A DNA stretch of 64,000 nt. It comes from Rubinisphaera margarita (GTDB lineage Bacteria; Planctomycetota; Planctomycetia; Planctomycetales; Planctomycetaceae). Positions 57,863-64,000 of the stretch are shown in pieces. Each line of letters opens with the position of its first letter. The stretch's first letter is position 1. The position numbers and the translations under genes are program-made. Where the stretch lies: positions 248,001 through 312,000 of the forward strand of contig NZ_JAKFGB010000020.1 of assembly GCF_022267515.1 (NCBI RefSeq), read 5' to 3'. The notes under the pieces are model-generated. The model saw nothing but the letters and a program-made list of their open reading frames with translations. It was not told the origin of the DNA and did not search any database.

Positions 57863-59455
57863 TCAGGACTCGGCTCGCATTTTCTTCTTCCAGTCGTCGG
57901 GCATCTCGCTGATGTCCGAATCATCTTTGTAATGCTCGGCCAGTTGGTCGAGCTTCTGCTTCATCTCGGCGATTTTCTCGGCATGCTCTTCCTTGCCGTA
58001 CAGGTTGGTCAGTTCTTCCGGATCTTCCTGCAGATCGTAGAACTCCCATTCGCCGAACTGATAGAACTGAATCAGCTTGTAGCGATCGGTACGGATGCCC
58101 CGATGCTTCGCGACCATGTGCACGCTGGGGTACTCGTAGTAGTGGTAATAAATCGCGTCCCGCCAGTCGTCCGGAGTTTCTCCCTTCATCAGCGGCACCA
58201 GCGATTTGCCCTGCATGTTCTCAGGAATTTCGACTCCGGCGATGTCGAGGAACGTCTCGGCGTAATCGAGGTTCTGGACGAGGTCGGTATTCACAGAACC
58301 CGGCTCGATGACACCCGGCCACTTCGCGATCAGCGGCATCTTCAGCGATTCTTCGTACATCCAGCGTTTGTCGTACCAGCCGTGGTCACCCAGATAGAAA
58401 CCCTGGTCCGAAGAGTAGATGACGATCGTGTTCTCATCGAGCCCCGACTCTTTCAGGTAATCCATCAGCCGCCCGACACTGTCGTCGACACCTTTCACGC
58501 AACGAAGGTAGTTGCGGATGTAGCGATGATACTTCCAGCGGATCAGCTCCCTGCCGGTGAGGTTCAGCTTCTTCAGTTCGTTGTTCTTCATGTCGAAGAC
58601 AGCGTTCCACTGCTTCAGCTGTTCCGGCGTCATCTTCTCGAGGTTCTTCGCTCCCGAGCGGTCGACCGACTTCCCGGCATACGGGTCCCAGCCATGAATC
58701 GGCGGGCCAAAGCAGTCGAAGACGATATTCAGATGCCCGTCGATTTCCATCTCCTGATGCCGGGCCGGACTGGCGTTGTCTTCCCATTCGTCGAACAACG
58801 TCTTTGGCTCGGGAATGTCGACATCGTCGTACAGCGTCAGGTAGTGCAGGGGAGGCATCCACGTGCGGTGCGGGGCCTTGTGCTGGCACATCAGCATGAA
58901 CGGCTTTGAGTCGTCCCGTTGTTCCTTGAGCCAGTTCAGCGCTTCATCGGTCACCAAGTCGGTGCAGTAACCTTCCTGAACTTCGCGGCCTTTCGGCGTT
59001 TTGAAGGCCGGGTTGTAGTAGTCTCCCTGACCGGGCAGCACCTTCCAGTGATCGAATCCCTGCGGATCGGTGCCGAGATGCCATTTGCCGAGCATCACGG
59101 TTTGATAGCCCTTTTTCTGGAGCAGCTTCGGGAATGTCTGCTGATCGCCGTTGAAGCGGTCGCCGTTGTCCATAAAACCGTTCAAATGACTGTGCAGGCC
59201 GGTCTGGATTACCGCCCGGCTCGGTCCGCAGATCGAGTTCGAGCAGAAACTGTTGCGGAACAGCATGCCCTGCTCGGCGAGCTTGTCGATGTTCGGCGTC
59301 GGATTCACATTCTGCAGCCAGCCTTCATAGGCCCCAATGGCGTGCGGAGCGTGATCGTCGGTGAAGATGAACAGAATATTCGGCCGTTCGGCTGCGGACA
59401 GCGGAGACGCAGCCGCGATCATCACGGCAAACACAAATGCAAAGACTGTTTTCAC
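57863..59455 (-). CDS. Sulfatase (formylglycine-dependent), exported
   Basis: The 530-residue enzyme begins with a signal peptide (VKTVFAFVFAVMIAAAS) starting from GTG 59455, which has an AGAGG site about 6 nt upstream. The longer frame to 59500 is rejected. The formylglycine motif is CGPSRAVIQTG near residue 76, with FIFTDDHAPHAIGAYEG at the metal site, VMLGKWHLGTDPQG and SSDQGFYLGDHGWYDKR. It hydrolyses sulfate esters in the periplasm. It is monocistronic and convergent with the kinase. The CGPSR site differs from CTPSR in the sulfatase at 10530-12134, so the two are different subfamilies. Confidence 0.93.
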   Translation of the reverse strand: MKTVFAFVFAVMIAAASPLSAAERPNILFIFTDDHAPHAIGAYEGWLQNVNPTPNIDKLAEQGMLFRNSFCSNSICGPSRAVIQTGLHSHLNGFMDNGDRFNGDQQTFPKLLQKKGYQTVMLGKWHLGTDPQGFDHWKVLPGQGDYYNPAFKTPKGREVQEGYCTDLVTDEALNWLKEQRDDSKPFMLMCQHKAPHRTWMPPLHYLTLYDDVDIPEPKTLFDEWEDNASPARHQEMEIDGHLNIVFDCFGPPIHGWDPYAGKSVDRSGAKNLEKMTPEQLKQWNAVFDMKNNELKKLNLTGRELIRWKYHRYIRNYLRCVKGVDDSVGRLMDYLKESGLDENTIVIYSSDQGFYLGDHGWYDKRWMYEESLKMPLIAKWPGVIEPGSVNTDLVQNLDYAETFLDIAGVEIPENMQGKSLVPLMKGETPDDWRDAIYYHYYEYPSVHMVAKHRGIRTDRYKLIQFYQFGEWEFYDLQEDPEELTNLYGKEEHAEKIAEMKQKLDQLAEHYKDDSDISEMPDDWKKKMRAES

Positions 59456-59829
59456 AGGGACCTCTTCTTCCGGTGAGCGAGACAGGAATTCCTTAACCAC
59501 AGCAAACGAAGCTTCGGTTGCTGTCCCTTACGATAATCGTCTCCAGCGCGGATGCAACTCTCCCGCCTTCCTGTCGCTGGTCCACGGCGGTGGACTCTGT
59601 GGCGGCGGCATCTTGCCGCCGAAGCCGCGCGACGACCAATTGAGACGTCCTGCATTTCAAATCGTGAACTGCGTTGGATTTCATCATCTTTCAGGACCAC
59701 ACACCAGCGGGGAGTGGTAAGAAGCCGAATGCTGAAACTCCCCGCAACCGGAGCTTTTCATGAAACCTTCGGCGGGGTTTCGTGGTTAAATCAGTAAGAC
59801 GACAACCTTCAGCCGGCCGGGATATCACG
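59456..59829. other. Divergent intergenic region with REP-like palindrome
   Basis: This 374-nt region separates divergent sulfatase and hydrolase genes. It holds one palindrome, CGGCGGCA-TCT-TGCCGCCG (59603-59621), whose arms recur exactly at 61878-61897. I find no other feature or gene. Confidence 0.55.
59603..59621. repeat. REP-like palindrome, copy 1
   Basis: Perfect 8-bp arms CGGCGGCA/TGCCGCCG flank a 3-nt loop. The same arms recur at 61878-61897 with a 4-nt loop. Both lie between genes. Confidence 0.65.
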
Positions 59830-60924
59830 ATGCGAATTTTTGTAGCTGCCATGACCATCTGCCTGCTTCTCCCTCATGCGGCCTCGGCTCAGAGAGAACG
59901 GCGGATCTCGCCGGAGCGGTTGGAGCAGATCCGGAACTATCTGGCCGGCAGAAACGAAGAATCGATTCCGGCTCAGATCGATCCGCAGAACTCCGAGCTC
60001 TACGGCACCGAGGCGGGGACGTTTAGTTTCGAGGCCCATGAGTTCGACCTGGACGATGCGACTCGTGGCAAGACGCTTCCGCTGCGAATCACAGTGCCGG
60101 AGGTCGAAGGGGCTCTTCCGTTGATCGTCCATTGCCACGGAGCCGGCGGCTCGCGTGACGGTTACGAGCCGCTCGTCGAGCACTGGGCCAGTCACGGCTA
60201 TGTCGTCATTCAGCCGACGTTCGGCGATTCGATTTCGTTGCTGACGCCTGCAGAACGCCGGGAGTTTGGTTCGATCGGCGACTTCGTTAACTCGCCCGCC
60301 GTCACGCGTGTCTGGAACGAACGACCGCAGGATGTGACGTTCCTTCTCGATTCGCTCGATCGGCTGGAAGAGACGATTCCTGAACTGAAGGGGAAGATCG
60401 ATCGCGAAAAGATGGCCGTCACCGGGCACTCTTACGGAGCGCATACCACGATGCTCCTCAGCGGGCTCGATATCCCGGGGGTGGGGCAGCAGCTTTCCGA
60501 ACCACGCTTTCAATGTGCAATCGCCATCAGTCCACAGGGGACGGGCGGGTTGTTCCAGCCGGCGGGTTACAAATCAATCCGCGGCCCCATTCTGATGATT
60601 ACCGGCGATAACGACGGCACGCCGCGGCGGGGTCGGGAGAGCAGCAAAGGTGAATGGCGGAAAGAAGCGTTCGATCATCTCGCGCCCGGCGAGAAGTATC
60701 TGTTGTGGATTGACGGAGCCCACCATAACTTCGGCGGCATCAGCGGTGTTCGCACTCGGGCGAATACGGGACCCGTCGCTCCCGATCATTCGCTGCTCGT
60801 GAAAAGTACAACGCTCACGTTTCTCGACTGCTATCTGAAAGGCAACTCGGTTGCGAAGGACGCTCTGCATTCGCCAGAATTCCGCCAGCGAGCCGCCGAT
60901 CTGGCCTCGCTGACCGTGAAGTAA
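59830..60924 (+). CDS. Exported alpha/beta hydrolase (dienelactone-hydrolase-like)
   Basis: The 364-residue protein has a signal peptide (MRIFVAAMTICLLLPHAASA). An alpha/beta-hydrolase fold follows: oxyanion-hole region LIVHCHGAGGSRDGYEP near residue 115, the nucleophile elbow GHSYGAHTTM (Ser near 210), an acidic residue in LMITGDNDGTPRRG and the C-terminal histidine in IDGAHHNFGG. It resembles the planctomycetal dienelactone-hydrolase/acetylhydrolase-like group. The ATG at 59830 is chosen for the signal peptide. The hpnC frame opens directly after its stop, so the two may form an operon. Substrate is unknown. Confidence 0.85.
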   Translation: MRIFVAAMTICLLLPHAASAQRERRISPERLEQIRNYLAGRNEESIPAQIDPQNSELYGTEAGTFSFEAHEFDLDDATRGKTLPLRITVPEVEGALPLIVHCHGAGGSRDGYEPLVEHWASHGYVVIQPTFGDSISLLTPAERREFGSIGDFVNSPAVTRVWNERPQDVTFLLDSLDRLEETIPELKGKIDREKMAVTGHSYGAHTTMLLSGLDIPGVGQQLSEPRFQCAIAISPQGTGGLFQPAGYKSIRGPILMITGDNDGTPRRGRESSKGEWRKEAFDHLAPGEKYLLWIDGAHHNFGGISGVRTRANTGPVAPDHSLLVKSTTLTFLDCYLKGNSVAKDALHSPEFRQRAADLASLTVK

Positions 60925-61014
60925 TCTGGCCAGAACGAGGATAGTCCCATTTCGACCGCAACGATTTTTCAGCGTGAGCTCGAACAGTGGGGGCCCGATT
61001 CTCCGTCTCGAACC

Positions 61015-61869
61015 GTGACGCTGGCCGAAGCCGAAGAATACACGCGGACACTCGCTCACACCCATTACGAGAACTTCCCGGTCGTTACGAAACTGCTCCC
61101 CCGCGACCTGCGGCAACCGTTCTACAACGTCTACGCCTTTTGCCGCTGGGCCGATGACCTTGGCGATGAAGTCGAATCGAGCGAGGAATCCCTCTCGCTG
61201 CTTGCCTGGTGGCGAAGCGGGCTCGAAGATTGCCTGAACAACCGCGCTCAGCATCCCGTTTATGTCGCCCTCGGCCATACGATCCGCCAGCGGAACGTGC
61301 CGCCCGATCTGTTCCACGATCTGATTTCAGCGTTCGAACGCGACCAGCGGCAAACCCGCTACGAGACCTTCGCCGATCTGCAATCTTACTGCGTACAGAG
61401 CGCCAACCCTGTCGGGCGAATCCTGCTGCATCTGGCCGAGGCGGCGAACGACGAAACACTCCGGCTCTCTGATGATGTCTGCACCGGACTGCAACTGATC
61501 AACTTCTGGCAGGACGTACATCGCGATCTGCAAATCGGAAGAGTCTATCTGCCGCAGGAAGATTTGAATCGCTACGGCGTCAACGAAAGTGATCTCGCTC
61601 ACGGCCGGTCAACGCCCGCGTTTCAAAGGCTGCTCGCATTCCAGGTCGATCGAGCCGAGCAGCTTCTACTCAGCGGCGGCCCGCTCGGCCAGCGCGTCCC
61701 GCGGAACATCCGCTTCGATATCCGCCTGTTCGCCCTCGGCGGCCTGCATCTCTGCGACAAAATTCGGCAGATCGACTACCGAGTCCTCGAACAGCGCCCC
61801 AAACTCTCCAAAGCCGACCTGCTCAGCCTCGCCTGGAAAGCCACCACGGGCACCGGCTTCCGGAAGTAA
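61015..61869 (+). CDS. hpnC: Squalene synthase HpnC-type (start may be further upstream)
   Basis: The 284 residues from GTG 61015 match the HpnC branch of squalene/phytoene synthases, which act on farnesyl-diphosphate-derived substrates in bacterial squalene and hopanoid synthesis. Key blocks are ALAHTHYENF-type HTHYENFPV, the first Asp-rich motif YAFCRWADDLGDE and the second INFWQDVHRDLQIGRVYLP. The frame is open back to 60925, and its extra residues (ISTATIFQRELEQWGPDSP) look like family sequence. ATT 60949 has a GAGGA site about 8 nt upstream, so an ATT start is likely; GTG 61015 has no ribosome site. No hpnD or hpnE is visible. Confidence 0.93.
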   Translation: MTLAEAEEYTRTLAHTHYENFPVVTKLLPRDLRQPFYNVYAFCRWADDLGDEVESSEESLSLLAWWRSGLEDCLNNRAQHPVYVALGHTIRQRNVPPDLFHDLISAFERDQRQTRYETFADLQSYCVQSANPVGRILLHLAEAANDETLRLSDDVCTGLQLINFWQDVHRDLQIGRVYLPQEDLNRYGVNESDLAHGRSTPAFQRLLAFQVDRAEQLLLSGGPLGQRVPRNIRFDIRLFALGGLHLCDKIRQIDYRVLEQRPKLSKADLLSLAWKATTGTGFRK

Positions 61870-62171
61870 GAAAGGACCGGCGGCATCCCTGCCGCCGCTA
61901 CGGCGGGGGTTCCGCGAGTGTTGTCAAAGTCTTCCCGCTTCCCATAATGGTATTCCGTCGGCGAAGCTGTTGATCGTCATTCGGACAATGGGCTTCGTCC
62001 TGGCAACGAACGGCAAAACAGCAAAGTGCCATTAGTACGTCTGAATGCAGCCTCCAACGGCTGCGCCGCCCTGATAGCCGAGCTGTCAGGGCCACCCTGG
62101 TTTCAACTTGCCGCGTGCGTTTTGCTTCCAGGGGCGAGATAACATCGATCATCGCGAGAGAATCAATCCCC
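61870..62171. other. Intergenic region with palindromes
   Basis: This 302-nt gap holds the second REP-like palindrome (61878-61897) and, near 62071-62093, CCCTGA and TCAGGG arms around an 11-nt spacer. No gene or promoter is identified. It separates hpnC from a TolB-like/M28 peptidase gene on the same strand. Confidence 0.5.
61878..61897. repeat. REP-like palindrome, copy 2
   Basis: Arms CGGCGGCA/TGCCGCCG enclose the loop TCCC, only 8 nt after the hpnC stop. The arms are identical to those at 59603-59621. Confidence 0.65.
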
Positions 62172-64000
62172 ATGAAAGTGATCCTCATGTCCCGCCTTTT
62201 GCTTCTTGTCCTCTGCGGACTGTTCGCCATTCCCGCCCTCGCAGCCGAGCCGGATGCTCAGGAACAGGAATCGCTCCTGCTCTCCAACACCCGCCAGCTG
62301 ACCTTTGCCGGGCGGCGGTCCGGGGAAGGCTACTTCAGTGCCGATGGCTCCCAGCTCATCTTCCAGAGCGAACGCGAGCCGGGGAATCCGTTCTTCCAGA
62401 TTTACGTCCTCGACCTCGAAACCGGTGATGAAACCCGCATCTCCCCCGGTTCCGGCAAAACAACCTGTGCCTGGATCCACCCGAGTGGAGACAAGTATCT
62501 GTTCGCTTCCACGCACGCCGATCCCGAAGCGGTCGCCAAGCAGAAAGCCGAGTTGCAGTTTCGGGCGGAAGGGAAAGAGAAGCGATATTCCTGGGACTAC
62601 GATCCGCAGTACGACCTGTATCAGTACGACAGCGAGAACGAAGAGTACACCGCTCTCACTAATGAACTCGGCTACGACGCGGAAGGTTCGTATTCCCCCG
62701 ATGGCAAGCTGATCGCCTTTGCTTCGAACCGGCAGGCGTATGAACGGGAGTTGACTCCGAAAGAGAAGGAGCTGTTCGAACTCGATCCGGCGTCCATGAT
62801 GGAGATCTACATCATGAACTCCGACGGCTCGAATGTGCGCAAGTTGACCGATACGCTCGGCTACGATGGCGGGCCCTTCTTCTCGCCGGACGGGCAGCGG
62901 ATCTGCTGGCGTCGCTTCAACGAGAACGGAGCGGTCGCCGAGATCATGACGATGAACATCGACGGCAGCGACGTGAAGCAGATCACCGACTGGGGTGTGA
63001 TGTCGTGGGCTCCGTTCTACCATCCTTCCGGCAAGTACCTCATCTTCACCACAAACCGTCTCGGCTTCGCCAACTTCGAGCTCTACATCGTCTCGACGGA
63101 CGGCAAGTCGGGTCCGATGCGCGTGACGTACACCGATGGCTTCGACGGACTCCCCGCCTTCAGCCCTGATGGCGAACAACTCGTGTGGACCTCGAATCGC
63201 ACGAGCAGCAACGATTCTCAGCTCTTTATCGCCGACTGGAACCACGAAGCCGCGCTTGAACTGCTCGGCTCCTCCGGACTGACGGACGCCGAGGTCGCAA
63301 AGTCGGCTTCCGAAAGTTACCGACAGTCGGCTGCCGATTTCCGCGCCGCCGATGTCGCCCGACACGTCAACTTTCTCTGCCGCGAAGAACTGGCCGGCCG
63401 CCTCACCGGCACCGAAGGGGAACGGCTCGCGACACAGTATGTGGCCACGTACTTCGAAGAACTCGGCCTCGAACCGGGCGGCGATGGCGACAGCTATTTC
63501 CAGAAGTTCGAATTCACAGCCGGGATCGATCTCGGCGACAGCAATCAGCTGACCTTCGATGGTGAAGAGCACGAACTGCACGAAGACTGGCGTCCGATTT
63601 CGTTTTCCGAAACCGGTGAGTTCAAGTCGGATCAGTTCGCCTTCGCCGGCTACGGCATCGTCGCTCCCGGCAACGACACGTACGAAGAATACGACTCGTT
63701 CGTGCATCTGGATGTCAAAGACAAATGGGTCGTCGTCTTCCGCTATCTGCCGGAAGACATCAGCCCCGAACAGCGGCAGTACTGGGCTACGTATGCGTCG
63801 CTGCGATACAAGGCGATGGTCGCCCGGGATCGTGGTGCCAAGGGGCTGATTGTCGTCTCCGGACCGAACTCGCAGGTCAACAGTCAGCTGATCGAACTGC
63901 GATACGACGGATCAATGGCCGGGACGAGTATCCCCGTCATCAGCGTGACCGATGAGCTCGCCTCCACCCTGCTCGGAAACGCGAAGAAGTCGCTCAAGGA
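62172..64000 (+). CDS. TolB-like beta-propeller / M28 peptidase, exported (3' truncated)
   Basis: The frame is open from ATG 62172 to the window end; 609 residues are visible. A signal peptide (VILMSRLLLLVLCGLFAIPALA) is followed by PD40/TolB-type propeller repeats, about residues 45-375, with units such as GYFSADGSQLIFQSER, GGPFFSPDGQRICWRR and GLPAFSPDGEQLVWTSNR. From residue 397 the start of an M28 aminopeptidase unit appears (HVNFLCREELAGRLTGTEGERLATQY), then a PA-like insertion (DKWVVVFRYLP, RGAKGLIVVSG). The zinc ligands lie beyond the window. It is a secreted peptidase, substrate unknown. The long minus-strand frame opposite (62163-63707) is a shadow. Confidence 0.9.
   Translation, partial: MKVILMSRLLLLVLCGLFAIPALAAEPDAQEQESLLLSNTRQLTFAGRRSGEGYFSADGSQLIFQSEREPGNPFFQIYVLDLETGDETRISPGSGKTTCAWIHPSGDKYLFASTHADPEAVAKQKAELQFRAEGKEKRYSWDYDPQYDLYQYDSENEEYTALTNELGYDAEGSYSPDGKLIAFASNRQAYERELTPKEKELFELDPASMMEIYIMNSDGSNVRKLTDTLGYDGGPFFSPDGQRICWRRFNENGAVAEIMTMNIDGSDVKQITDWGVMSWAPFYHPSGKYLIFTTNRLGFANFELYIVSTDGKSGPMRVTYTDGFDGLPAFSPDGEQLVWTSNRTSSNDSQLFIADWNHEAALELLGSSGLTDAEVAKSASESYRQSAADFRAADVARHVNFLCREELAGRLTGTEGERLATQYVATYFEELGLEPGGDGDSYFQKFEFTAGIDLGDSNQLTFDGEEHELHEDWRPISFSETGEFKSDQFAFAGYGIVAPGNDTYEEYDSFVHLDVKDKWVVVFRYLPEDISPEQRQYWATYASLRYKAMVARDRGAKGLIVVSGPNSQVNSQLIELRYDGSMAGTSIPVISVTDELASTLLGNAKKSLK

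Noticed and set aside
62163..63707. A 514-residue minus-strand frame at the window end
   Set aside because: The plus strand here encodes a signal peptide, PD40 repeats and an M28 start in one open frame, so the minus frame is a shadow.

Overview
The window is a bacterial chromosome segment of about 58-60% GC (estimated by eye). It looks planctomycetal (phylum Planctomycetota, probably order Planctomycetales). The markers are two DUF1559 prepilin-like proteins, a DUF1552 plus DUF1592/DUF1588/DUF1585 cytochrome pair, two formylglycine sulfatases, an aspartate kinase with four ACT domains, and squalene synthase HpnC. I could not fix the genus. I see no rRNA, tRNA, CRISPR array, insertion sequence or prophage.

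Layout. 1-4.3 kb: a sulfur operon with a truncated CstB-like persulfide dioxygenase/rhodanese, two tandem pairs of half-size YeeE/YedE sulfur transporters, and a cysteine dioxygenase. 4.5-12.1 kb: an ECF sigma factor translationally coupled to a FecR-like membrane protein, then DUF1552, a two-haem-motif DUF1592-type protein and a sulfatase. 12.2-13.9 kb: a DUF1559 protein and a very cysteine-rich exported protein. 14.0-18.4 kb: pyruvate phosphate dikinase, an SGNH esterase and a small membrane protein. 18.4-22.6 kb: an AQGGGS-repeat secreted protein, a divergent Nramp-like transporter and a 7Fe ferredoxin. 22.8-26.8 kb: aspartate kinase, a second DUF1559 protein, a small lipoprotein and a small planctomycetal protein.

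27.0-36.3 kb is a seven-gene minus-strand surface-glycan cluster: O-antigen ligase/polymerase, flippase, FemAB-like GNAT protein, three GT4 glycosyltransferases and a NodB-like deacetylase. 36.5-44.7 kb holds a zinc alcohol dehydrogenase, a DinB protein, a UDP-N-acetylhexosamine pyrophosphorylase (UAP type), a DUF5658 membrane protein, a coiled-coil zinc-ribbon protein, a metallophosphatase and a CehA/McbA-type PHP hydrolase. 44.9-51 kb is the nusA-infB-rbfA operon, followed by an unusual HhH-GPD-like protein with a histone-H1-like lysine tail. 51.5-64 kb holds isoleucyl-tRNA synthetase with altered signature motifs, a CHASE-type hybrid histidine kinase, a sulfatase, an alpha/beta hydrolase, HpnC and a truncated TolB-like/M28 peptidase.

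The best candidates for undescribed biology are the degenerate glycosylase with a histone-like tail beside the translation operon; the ECF/FecR/DUF1552/DUF1592/sulfatase module; the split and duplicated YeeE/YedE operon around CstB and cysteine dioxygenase; the CC-doublet protein; and the Nramp homologue lacking metal-site motifs. Intergenic palindrome clusters and a possible ATT start codon for hpnC are smaller observations. All assignments come from reading motifs; no database search was run.
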